Positions 10,591 through 21,150 of a DNA stretch of 64,000 nt are shown in pieces. The DNA is from Corylus avellana. Its lineage: Eukaryota > Streptophyta > Magnoliopsida > Fagales > Betulaceae. Each line of letters opens with the position of its first letter. The stretch's first letter is position 1. The stretch spans positions 17,747,093 to 17,811,092 of the forward strand of contig NC_081542.1 of the NCBI RefSeq assembly GCF_901000735.1. Reading direction: 5' to 3'. A program made the position numbers and the translations under genes. The notes under the pieces are model-generated. The model saw only the letters and a program-made list of their open reading frames with translations, was not told the DNA's origin and searched no databases.

Positions 10591-13500
10591 ATGGAGGTTG
10601 ATGCATCGCAAAATCAACGAGATGTAAGCATTCACTAACTTAGACTTTGAACTTTAATGTTGATAGAGGTGTGCTTCAACCCGACTATTCTGTCTCTTAG
10701 CTAAGTTAACTGCTATAAGCTTTACATTTTGGTCCCAGCATTTTATTTCTCTTATTGGTGAATGGGATTGTATATATTCATTAGCTTAGGAATATGCCAT
10801 GTCCTTTAGTGCATAAATAATCACTTTCATTGATTTTTGATAATGGCAACTGCTCACGTAAGTTATACTTGATGAATGTTTTGGTTTTACTCTGTATTCA
10901 TCACGGCTGCATCTGTTTATGAATATTGGGTTTGATTGAAGTCTCTGTTCCGTGTTACTTGAAAACATTGCTTTCACAGAAATATTTACTTATTTAATTT
11001 AATTACGGTTTTGGGGTGTGTGGGTGTGTGGGGGGGGGGGGGGGGGGGTTGGGGAGGGAGGGGAAGTGGTCTCTTTGGCATTTACATTCAAATTAAAGTT
11101 CATAGGAATAAAGAAAATAGTGGAAAGGGAATTGTGATTTGCACACCTGAATTAATGTGACGAATTGCAACCACGACAAGTTCTTAATAAAAACGGATAA
11201 ATTGACACCTTTGCAAAAACATATTTCAGGATCAAATCAGTGACCGTCGGAGTATTGGAAGCAATTATCATCCATCCAGCCAATCTAGGAAGATATCTAT
11301 TGGAGTTATGGCTGACTCAGTAGCTAAGAGAAGATCTGGAGCTGCTAAGGAAGATGTGGTTGCAATTCCGAGTGCAGAAAGGATGAATCTTAATGTAGAA
11401 ACTTCCATAAAAGTAAAGAAGAAGGGAAAAGAAGTCACAGCTCCAGAGCAGGAGAGTTCCCCATGGATTACTACAAGATCACTTTACCAACAGGCACCTT
11501 CCCCAGAGACTGTTCTTCGTGCTGACCAACCAGACACTAGTGGCACGCATAATAAGCTTAATGGACAAAACAATGCACAAGCAACATATTCGGTTCAGTT
11601 TTTCACAAACAAGACATCCGTTTTACAGTCTGGTGATGGCAAGCAGAAGAAGTTTGATGGGGTTACCTGCAAAAGGAAGGGAGTGAAGAAGGGGACGACA
11701 GGGAGGGTTGAGGAATTTTCTTTTGCATCTGCACAAGAAATTCACGTCTCAGATAAAGTGGTGACAGAAGATAAATCAGATAAAACAGAAAACAGGACTG
11801 AAACTTTGAGAATGAAGCTCTGGGAGATACTGGGCAATGTTTCTTCACCTAATCAGCATTCCAATTCTCAGAGACATGAGGTTGGTACCAATAATTTAAA
11901 GCTAGGGCAGAGTTCTGATCAAAAGGGTGCTACAGTTGTCAGGCCTAGACAGAATTCAGACACAATAGAAGCTGATTCTGAAGGTTCTGATCATACTATC
12001 AAGAGACCAGTAACTCGTTCCTTGACACGCAAAAGAGCTCCATCAAAAGTGCAAGCTAAGGTGACTAAATGTGGTCCACCCTCTAGTTACATACAGAAGC
12101 ATCAAGAGAAGAACATCTTCTCCTTAGAAGAAGGATGGTGTGGGAGAGAAAATGTTTCTGTGAATGGTGGGTCCTCAAAACCTATGAGGAAGAAGAGTGA
12201 GAAAAAGAGTACTAGAATCAAGCCGCCCAAGATTTTCCCCCCTATAAAGGATATTGCAGATAAGATTCAGCAAGCAAGTTATAGGAGTGAAACGATGCTA
12301 CCTGCTGAGAGAACATCTTCACTTAGCAATAAAATGGGAGATATTCATGACGAGAGAGAGTACACTGGACTGGAGAAAAAAATCCTAGAACAAAATTCGC
12401 ATCTATCACCAGGTTCACCACTGAGAGACAGGACAGATCAGCAGATGGATTTCAAGAGTCCAGCTAAAGCGGACCTACAAGACATTGCTAATCAATCTTT
12501 TACGAATGTTATAGACCCACAAGGAACTTTCCAGAGTCCAACATTTGGATTTAAAACACCCGTCTCAAGCTCTACCCCAGCCTCAACTCCGAAAACAGAC
12601 CAACTGGAACATGATGCCCCTACCTCAACTCCAAAAAGGGACCAAATGGTACATGGTGTTCTCAATCCTGCACCAGCAGAGAGAATATTTACTGTGGGAG
12701 ATATTTGTAGCTTCAGGAATTTGTGGACTTCAAAACCAGATCGTTATGAATCAAATACACAGGCGAGGTTTTCTGTATCCTCAATTAATTGAGAGGTTAT
12801 AGAGTTGCAGTTCTAGTTTCTGAGCTGGATTCGTCTTTCTGCCTTTTGTTTTTTCCTTATTGAACTTCAGGTTGATGCAGAGGAGCTAAAATTTTCTCCA
12901 CCCCAGGAAGCAGCCGCTGATACTGAAGAGAAAGATACAGAAAATAGCCTTTCTGAATCATCAGCTGAAGAGAGGGACTGTGAGAGTTTGGAAGAGGGTT
13001 CATCCATCAATGAAGCATATAGTGGTATGTTCACTTGTAAAGGCTTACTTTAGATCTGTGATAAATGCATATGCAGTTATTCATTTACACAAATGATTTT
13101 AAAATAAGTTGTATATAAAAAGGGTAGCTCTAGTGCACTCATCTTTATCTTCTTGAACTAGGGATTCGTGTGCATGGAAACTTGATATATATGACAAGAA
13201 AGTACAAGAAGCTAAAAGTTGAATTCTATCCTATAAAATTAATGTAACTGAGTTGGGTAATAAGCACGACTATCATACAACATCGTAGACAAAATTGGAA
13301 TTTGAGTTTTGTTTACTATTTTTAATTAGCTTCTGCCTTACATGATTATAACAGATTGTCTGAATTATGACTCACTTTCAGAAGTTGGAAGTTTAAACAA
13401 TGCAGCTGCTAACTTCTTTTAAATTTCTTGATGGTGCTTTTGAGCAGGGTGCTTGGTGCTTTATGTAATGTGAAATTCTAGAAAGCAGTCAGTTTAAGAG

Positions 13501-16500
13501 AAAAATGAAAGTTGTTTCAGTAATTGCCACATGGATGATCTAATAAGATAAACCATTATATCTCTGAACCTTTGGCAGATTCGTTTCAATGAGAATTGAG
13601 ACTACTTAGATGTGCAAGTGGTGCTCAATCTCAATTGAATAGTGGGCAATAGACCCCTTGTGAATAAGTCTGCTGAAACCTTTCATTAACATCCCCACTA
13701 CTAGGCTCTAGGCAACTACACATCTTGCTTCCTAAAAGGATCCTGTTTAACAAATGGTCCCACAACATGATTGATATTTAGATGTGTTTATGTGACATAG
13801 CATCTTCCACATGAACAGTATTGTATCTAGTGCTATTGTCATGTTATGTATTTGTCGCATAAATCCTGTAATTCTTGATTGGTGGAATTGGAGATGGCCA
13901 AAGTGAAGATTAATTTTTAACGAAAAAAATTTCTGTAACATCCAAGAGATGTATATAGGATGCAAACTTAACTCCTAACTCCTACTTTTCAACTCAAGCT
14001 CAACTGACTAGTACATGTTATTAGCTGTGACCAAAATGCACTGTTTATGGTGTCTGGCACTATCAAATGCATCTCTTCTCTTCTGTGTGTGTTTCTCTAA
14101 GTGATAATTTGTCTGCTTATCTAATGGTCATCTGCAGATTGCAGAGAAAGAGATACATTGTCTCCAGAACCTGAAGTTGCTGAGAAACCAAAATTCATGC
14201 TTCATTCAACTAAAAGGCTCCGAACCTGTGAAGGCATTAGATTTGATAATATTAGTCCCACATTACCCTCTCCAAAAGGCATGGCTTACCCATATATCTA
14301 TATATTTTGCTACTTTGTTTCGTCTAACAAACATTATCTTTTATTATATGCTTCTTTTCATTAAGTTTCTTCTTCATCTCTGTAAAATACATCCAGAAAC
14401 TGGAGAAAGTAATTGGATCCAAGAACCTTCAGAGCAAAGCCAAGACGATGCAATGTCGAGGTTTTGCTTCTCCCTGCTATTCAAAACCATAAAACTTCCC
14501 ATTTAAAATGTAGAATACTTTCCTGACTTTGCTATCTATATTTGGTTGATTTTGTTTCCTTTTCAATGTTTCAGGGCTATCAAACTGTTTGCCTTGGAAC
14601 TACAAAAACTTCAAAGCAAAATTAAGTCAGAGACTACTAAAAAATCATCTGAAATTCTGATGTCCATTGCTGATGGGATGTATTTGCAGCTGCAGAACCT
14701 TGAGGCTCATATTCAGACAGATGTGTGAGTATTTCAGATTGATAGCTTTCTCAGCTAAAGATAATAGTTTCTTATTTGAAATCTTGATAATGTTTCCAGA
14801 GGGAAAATGACAAGCCTCAGTAAATTGAAAAGAAAACGATTGGAAGCAAAATTTGAAGGTAGCAGAATTTGTATTGGCAAGACCTTTACTTTGGAAGTGG
14901 AGATATTCTGCTTTGATGAATCTCAACAAGAGATATTTTTTATCATGCAGAGCAACAACAACAATTGAATTTGATTCATGAAAAGTTCAAAGAAGATATT
15001 AATCAATATCTCCAGGATTGCAGAAGCACACTTGAAGGGATGGAAGCACATCACATTGAGCTTAAGGGAACCGTGGAGAAACAAAGTATGGCAAATCTTA
15101 TAGTTGTTAATGTGCATTTTTGTTTATTGTTTCAATTTTCATCAGTGCAATGTTTTGAGTTGGTATGATCTGTCAAACTGTGCCTATTAAGTCATACATT
15201 TGAAAATTTGATTTGATACACATACAAGCACGTCAATGGTAGTTCAATGTATGAATCATATGAGGTTGTTTATCATAAACAGAAAATGAACACTTTCAGA
15301 CAAATGAAAAGGAAAATGAAATGGAGTTATTGATTTAACATAGCCCCTTCTTCGTCCTTCATTAATTTAAATAGAAGCCTTAGACAAGTATATTCTAGGT
15401 ACTATGACAACTATAGGAGGACAGCTAGCCTTCTTCTAGAAGGTTTACATACCACTCCTCATACTCTTAGGAAATTACATATTATTCCACAAACATTCAT
15501 ATATTCACTCTAACAGAAAACAGGGCAACTTATTTTAATGCATACAACCCTGAGTATTTCAAATCCCATGCAAAACACAGTAGTCACATCCTCTTTTGAC
15601 TGGATATACGTACACCTTATTTAATTTGTCGCTGCATTCACGTAAATATACATAATCTACTCACCTTTGCTAGCATCTTGTCATTTGTAATTATAAGTCG
15701 CATGGCTGCCTGTTACTCTGCTTGTATGGCTGCAATATATCATGCACAAAAATTCATGGACCTGAACCCTGACCAAGTGGTCAAAAACCATAAACAATAC
15801 TGTGGAAACCACGTTTAAACAGGTACCTCCTAGGAAAAAAAATCAAAAAAGAGAAGTATAAGCAGTTATTTCTTTATAAACTTGATAAGGATGTGCATCG
15901 GCATTGTAGACAAACTTTATGTAGAATTCAGGTATATTTTATTAATTCTCATCAACAGAAGCATCACACCGAAAGCGTCTCTTGCAAGCGGAAGAAGCAG
16001 TTGAGACCCAACTTAATGATGCCAAGAGAAGAATCACAGCCATCCACGAGGCAAGTCTTGTGCTGTTTTTTACATATATAAATTATTAGTGGGTTTCTAA
16101 CCGTTCTGTGCATAATGTTATTTGGATATTGTATTGCATGCTTATTTGTAAGATAGTTATATAGGGAGCACAATATACGTGTTGGTGGTTGCATATGGTG
16201 GTTGGAATCTCCTTCAGCAGGTTTCACCATCGGTTGCTCAGAACACAAGCATTTGAATGACACTTCTTATTGCTGCTCTTCTTTGACGCCAATAATCTGG
16301 CTCAAAGGGGACTTTCTCCAACAATAAAAATAGGATGGAGGGTGAGGTCGTAGGTTTAAAACCCACTTGGTGCGCATATAACAAAACAATAAAAAGCAAT
16401 CTGTTGCTTTACTGTGTGAAATATTGTTCTTTGCAATGAGCATTTTGCAAAGCTAGAACATCTAAACTTCTTACTTTTCAAGTTTCAACTGGGACCAGCT

Positions 16501-16690
16501 TTCTAATTTTTCTGTTTTTATAATGACTTTCTTTAGTACTTAATTGCACACAAAACTAGTAATACACAGTGGTTTTGTAAATAGTTTAACTTACGTTATT
16601 GTTCTAAATTCATTGCAGTTGGCAAGGAGAAAGATGCTCCAACTGAAACACGTGATATCCTTGTGTTTGAAGGAGGGTATCGTAAGTTGA
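10591..16690 (+). CDS. ASY3: ASY3 (PAIR3-type) meiotic chromosome-axis protein
   Basis: Coding exons: 10591-10623, 11230-12774, 12871-13024, 14138-14278, 14397-14460, 14575-14724, 14800-14858, 14951-15085, 15959-16050, 16619-16690. All phases agree and give 814 aa, close to Arabidopsis ASY3 as I recall it (about 790). ASY3 builds the meiotic axis with ASY1 and ASY4 and promotes crossover formation. Visible features: a conserved N-terminal block (SSQSRKISIGVM, about residues 27-38), which lies in the region reported to bind the ASY1 HORMA domain; a long Ser/Thr/Lys-rich, probably disordered middle; the family motif RMKLWEILGNVSSP (about 205-218); an acidic patch near 540-560; and a C-terminal coiled coil (about 620-814) that pairs with ASY4 in known cases, ending LKHVISLCLKEGIVS. 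Introns 4 and 9 appear to start with GC. The start matches family starts. Confidence 0.93.
11022..11064 (+). repeat. Poly(G) tract in ASY3 intron 1
   Basis: About 19 consecutive G (11030-11048), preceded by GT/GGG repeats and followed by GGGGAGGGAGGGG. The strand carrying it is the transcribed RNA's sense strand, so both DNA and pre-mRNA could form a G-quadruplex. The run length may be imprecise in the assembly. Confidence 0.85.
14279..14396 (+). other. GC-AG intron (ASY3 intron 4)
   Basis: The donor reads AAAG|gcatgg and the acceptor atccag|AAAC. Only this donor keeps the family-like run PSPK-TGESNW in frame; no GT donor in phase was found nearby. Confidence 0.7.
16051..16618 (+). other. 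GC-AG intron (ASY3 intron 9)
   Basis: The donor CACGAG|gcaagt matches the consensus for GC introns, and the acceptor is cattgcag|TTGG. Joining gives ITAIHE-LARRKMLQLKH, which fits the conserved end of ASY3. Confidence 0.85.
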
Positions 16691-17640
16691 AATGACTTTT
16701 TCTGCTATATAGGTAACAGAAACTTTGCCTAGAGTTAGAGAGTCCTGAAGATAGTCATAGATGATTAGAATTTGCATTTCTGTAGGTAAACAGTATTGTC
16801 CTATTGCCATCTCATGCTTAGAAATTTATCTTTGATCTCTCTCAACTGTTCCTCAATTATACTCTTAATTGTACAGACGATTCAGTTCTCTCTAGATGCC
16901 CAGTAACATTGGCCTCGTGATTCTATGGTGTTAGTGTGGGAGGTTTCCTTGTTCCTGTAGAAAAATTCTCCGAACAAAATCAGACTGCAATCGGTATCAA
17001 TGCAATTGTAAATCACACCACCCATAAAGAAGAAAGAAAGAGTAAATGCTTTTTTGAACGAAACACCATCTGAATTTAAGCCAGTAGTAATTCCTCGTAT
17101 CAGCTCTTTTAGAATTGAGATAAAAGTATTTATGGAAGTTGGGGGATTCCTTTTACTTGTACTTTAAACTTTAAACTTTAAAATGAATGATAACAAATTT
17201 GCCTTCCAAGCTACATGTCAATGTAGCCTGTCTTCCATGTCATTTGCGTTGAACTTGTAGTGGGGCTTAACAAGGTTGCCGAGAAGCTTGTGTTTGCTAT
17301 CGTTGCTTAGACGCCACAAAGTCTTCAAACCTCTCATGAGAAGTTGTGCCTACTTTTCTTTTGGTTCGATATCTGAATACTCAGAATCTGGTATGGAATT
17401 AATTAGCTTTTTAGGAAAAAAAGTAGATCTCGAGACCTTTTTTTTTCTTTTTTTTTTTTGAGAGGCTCCTCAATAGATATCTAAGATGTGCAGGACTTTA
17501 GCAGTTGAGACCAATCTCTCATCTGTTACAATTCTCAAATGTATGCTATTTGAAAAATTTGAGGGTTTTGCAGGAAGAAGCCATTTCATGATCAGTAGGT
17601 AAAGCCATTTCACACAGCAGATGACATAATATCGGAAATT
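16691..17640. other. ASY3 3' flank
   Basis: Presumed 3' UTR then spacer, with a poly(T) run at about 17440-17459. No further coding exon continues ASY3 and I see no other gene. Confidence 0.5.
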
Positions 17641-17689
17641 TTAGTCGTCATTTTGCACATATCAGCCCCAAGAAAAAAGAAGTTATTTC

Positions 17690-17930
17690 GTGATGAAATA
17701 GTAATCACAAATTGTGGACAATATGCAAACACAACGCACCCAAACCAAAAGAGCAAAGGAATTGGGGACCATGTATCTCTTTCGCTTTCGTTGTCGTGTA
17801 TTTATCCTCATTGGCAATTCGGGGAGTCGTTGTCTGTTTTTGGAAGGTACTATTTGGTGATGAGTCATTACGAAGTACTAATCACAAATTGTGGACAAGA
17901 TGCGCACACGACGCTCCCAAATCAAAGGCC
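17690..17930. repeat. Imperfect direct duplication of about 65 bp
   Basis: The unit containing taatcacaaattgtggacaa at about 17701 recurs at about 17879, and similarity extends through a-c-a-c-gacgc-cccaaa. The two copies are about 178 bp apart. Open frames on both strands here are by-products of this composition, not recognised proteins. Confidence 0.7.
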
Positions 17931-18007
17931 CTTTTGTTTGGTTGGGTGGGTTTGTACTTACGTGTGGACTGTGGAGCGAAAAAGGTGGAGACAAGAAAAC
18001 TGTGAGG

Positions 18008-18186
18008 CACGTGAATCTCACGGAAGGAGCACGTGAAGGACACGCTTTTCTTTCATGGCTCTCTCCCCAAGACTCAGAGTTTGATTTGATGTTTGAGGAA
18101 ACGGTGTCTCGTGGCGGTAGGGCTACCATGTTGGACAGCGGGAGTGGGGGCGCCAAGAAAACGTCCAAGGACCCATGGTCCACGTG
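18008..18186. promoter_or_regulatory. Cluster of three G-boxes
   Basis: CACGTG occurs at 18008-18013, 18030-18035 and 18181-18186. Plant bHLH and bZIP factors bind this sequence. The cluster is about 3 kb upstream of a PIF gene and 1.3 kb past ASY3, so which gene it serves, if any, is unknown. Confidence 0.4.
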
Positions 18187-18509
18187 GGTATCTTAAATCC
18201 TTTGTTTATTGTCAGGGCTATCGTAAATTCCCATAAGTGGGCTTATGGGACAGTCTTTTAGTTGTGTCCTTATCATAGTAGGACCTTTCTCCCAGTCTTG
18301 CTCAACTTCTACGATATAGTGAAAACGACAAACATGTCATGTCTCTATCATTCCTTTCCTTAGTAGTGGTTTTGTTGAGTAGTTGGAAAGAGAGAAAACT
18401 AAGATAAAATTATTTAGGATATCGTAGAGCATCAGCGGATATAGGGCTCCTTTCTGTTCCTTGTGCCAAACCGAACCCTTTGTTCCCATCCTGATATTCA
18501 AAGTGGATT

Positions 18510-19746
18510 TTTTTTTTTTTTTTCTTTTTCTTTTTTTGTCTCATGTATTACACCGTGGGATGGAGGGAAAAATACTAAAATTATAGAAACAAACACAGAA
18601 AAAGGTTAAGGAGGAAAGTTTATTGTTGGATCAATGATCTTATAAGCTCCGATTCTTAAATGAGCGCGGTAGAAAATGCAAGAGAGACATAGACTTCAAA
18701 ATGTCTCTCAACTATTCTTAAAATCTCACAAAAAAACTATAAGCCCTCATCGGAATAAGAACAGGCACTAAGGGAAGCCAGATCAAAGCCATCAGCTAGA
18801 GATAAGGCTGGGTATCGGTCATATCGGTTTGGTTAATGGGCTTATTAGTCGGTAACCGATAAGCTGTCGGTTAACCAAATCTTAACTGATTACCAACCAA
18901 TAAGAAATGTTACCGAAAATTATCGGTTATATAGGTAATCGGTTAACCGATTGGTTAAATCGGTTTTTTTGTGGGTTTTTTATTGGGCTTTTAACTGGTT
19001 GCTAATTTGACAAAAAATTAATTATTTTGGTGGCTGAAATACGTTTTGTTGGGCTAAAGCCTAAAATAGCTTATTAAAAATTAGTTATTTTGGGGTATAT
19101 TTTTGGTTAAAATAGCTTATTGAAGGTTTTTTTTTTTTTTTAATATTGATCCACTACAATATAAAATAAAAACCAAAACGATGTCGTTTTGGTTTCAATA
19201 ATAAATATAAAATTATAAAAAATTAAAAATTATAAAAAACTTATCGGTCATATTAGTTTTTCGATAACAAATTATTAACCGACTGATTACCGACCGATAA
19301 GCTTATCGGTATAAAATTTTTAACCGATTACCGATTGATAACTATCGGTTACGGTTACTATCGGTTCGGTTAAATTCGGTAATCGGTAACCAATTAATTT
19401 ACCCACCCCTAGTGAGAGACACCAACAATACATATAGATAACACTAGAAAAGTCTCATCAACTAGAACAAACCAAATAAGACCAAGAAGACAAAAATTCA
19501 CAAAAAAATAATAATAATAATAATAATAATAACGAAAACAAGAGAACTACTAAGGAAACTATGGAAAAATATAAAAAACCAAAAAAATAAAAAAATAACA
19601 ACAGCAATGACGGATGGAGCAGATTGGGAGAGGCGATTGCAAGACACTAACCAACACATGTGATCCGCGTGCGAGCGTATGGGGACCATACTGTTAAGGG
19701 AGAGAGGCGGCAAGAGAGTTAAACAAGAGTATGTTAATATACACAT
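18510..19746 (-). mobile_element. Probable old retroposed sequence, split by a hAT-type MITE
   Basis: A poly(T) block at about 18509-18537 could be a poly(A) tail read on the minus strand. The A-rich sequences on both sides of the insertion at 18803-19411 look continuous. No protein motif was recognised, so class assignment is weak. Confidence 0.3.
18803..19411. mobile_element. hAT-type MITE with GGTTAACCGAT-like subterminal repeats
   Basis: Ends are taaggctgggta and tacccaccccta, an imperfect inverted pair. Flanks gctagaga and gtgagaga agree at 6 of 8 positions, consistent with a worn 8-bp duplication. Subterminal zones repeat cggttaaccgat/atcggttaccga in both orientations. The centre holds a near-palindrome, ccaaaacgatgtcgttttgg (19173-19192). 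No ORF. Confidence 0.72.
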
Positions 19747-20610
19747 TAGGACACTAACTTTTAACCAAAAAACTTAAGTTAATAGACTTGAGTCCACTTT
19801 AATATATAATAGGCAATGATTATGATAGTTGGCGTTGAGCATAAAAGATAAGGAAAAATAGGTGTACGTGGGTGATTGGTTAAGACGATTCGGTGTAGGT
19901 AGACTAAACGTTGTCCACTACTTTGAAAATTTAAATTTTATTTCAGCTGATGTGCCAATATTTAAGGCACAATTTGTTTTTAAAAAAGAGGAGCCAATTC
20001 AACTTGATGTGAGCTGATCCCTTTAGCTAAACAACAAAAAATTAGCCCATTGCTACTAACAATCATGAGTGAATGAAAATAAATGTTGTTAAACGCGCAT
20101 CCTAGCTACTTTATAAATTACGAGAATGATTTCATGATGGACATTTTCTTTTCCTGAAATGATATTTAAGCTACTCATCCATATTTTCTTCTTCAATCTT
20201 AAAGTCCAAGAAAATGGGTCCAGATCTTGTACATTGACAATACATTAGGACGTTACATGATGAGCCCACCCTATGCGTATAAACACCTAACCCCTATATC
20301 ATATAAAAGATGGTTGGTCCACTCTTAAATATATATATATTTTTATTATTTATTTATTTTTATTTTCTCTTTTTAAAATAAAAATATTAATAAATACTTT
20401 TATTAAAAGATATCCTCAAAACATATTAAAAAACCGAACTTAAATCCGGTGGGCTCACATATAAGAATCGCATGAATATTCATTGGCGTTTATTGTGGTT
20501 CAAATTAAGAGTAATCGGATCCAGCTTATTTGTTGTTATTAAAATAACAGTATGTATGATGTAGCTTAATCAATAGTAAAGATTAAATTTTAAAGTTGAC
20601 TTATTATTAT
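19747..20610. other. Intergenic, AT-rich, nothing recognised
   Basis: Contains AT runs near 20320-20400. No gene, terminal repeats or structural RNA could be identified. Confidence 0.5.
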
Positions 20611-20715
20611 TATTATTTTTTTTTTACATGTCCACATAAGAGGAAAGAGACAGAATTCAAACTAGTGACCTCCGTTTTATAAAACATAATTCTCAACCAA
20701 TTAAACTGCTCTTTA
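20611..20715 (-). mobile_element. tRNA-derived SINE, copy 1 (degraded)
   Basis: Shares acatgtcc-acaagagg and attc-aactagtgacctccg with the copies at 43481 and 58262. Poly(T) at its left end is the A-tail on the minus strand. The box B copy has one change. A target duplication was not resolved. Confidence 0.7.
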
Positions 20716-20921
20716 AGAATTAACTAACTTTTATAAGTATTTAATAAAAATGAGAAAATAAGAAGAGATTTTAAAAAATGCACAGCATATGTAAGCTAAA
20801 TCCAGAGTAACCTGTGTTTAAATGGTGTCAGGAGAATCGTGGATTACTAGGATTCGAGTGGTGAAAGCTTTGCGAGCTGGATGAATGTCGTGGTCGTGGT
20901 CCTCGTGGAGATGTCTTGGCC

Positions 20922-20941
20922 TATAAATCAAGCCCACGTGG
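20922..20941 (+). promoter_or_regulatory. PIF gene core promoter: TATA box and G-box
   Basis: tataaatca (20922-20930) is followed by the perfect palindromic G-box ccacgtgg (20934-20941). The distance to the start codon (about 210 bp) is right for a core promoter. G-boxes are the binding sites of PIF proteins themselves. Confidence 0.55.
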
Positions 20942-21077
20942 AACTCTACTTTAATTTGGTTGACTCTCTCTTACCTTTGTTTTTGGCTACTTATAGGCCT
21001 GCTCCGGCTTCTTTAACCAACAAAGAAAGCAAAGAAAGGTAACGAAGGAGGAGGAGGAGGAGTTGAGGTAAACAAAA

Positions 21078-21125
21078 ATGGAGGATATTGAGATCTTCTA
21101 CTTTAAGATCTTATTTCGACAATAA
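21078..21125 (+). other. Upstream ORF in the PIF 5' leader
   Basis: The first ATG after the TATA box opens a 15-codon frame that ends with TAA 25 bp before the presumed main start at 21151. It is in a different frame from the main ORF. If transcribed as inferred, it could limit translation of the downstream frame. Confidence 0.5.
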
Positions 21126-21150
21126 TCGTTCAATAGCAGAGGATCAGTCG

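Noticed and set aside
17653..18196. Overlapping frames of about 100-127 codons on both strands
   Set aside because: Mutually overlapping, no motif, and partly made of a local duplication; not credible as proteins.
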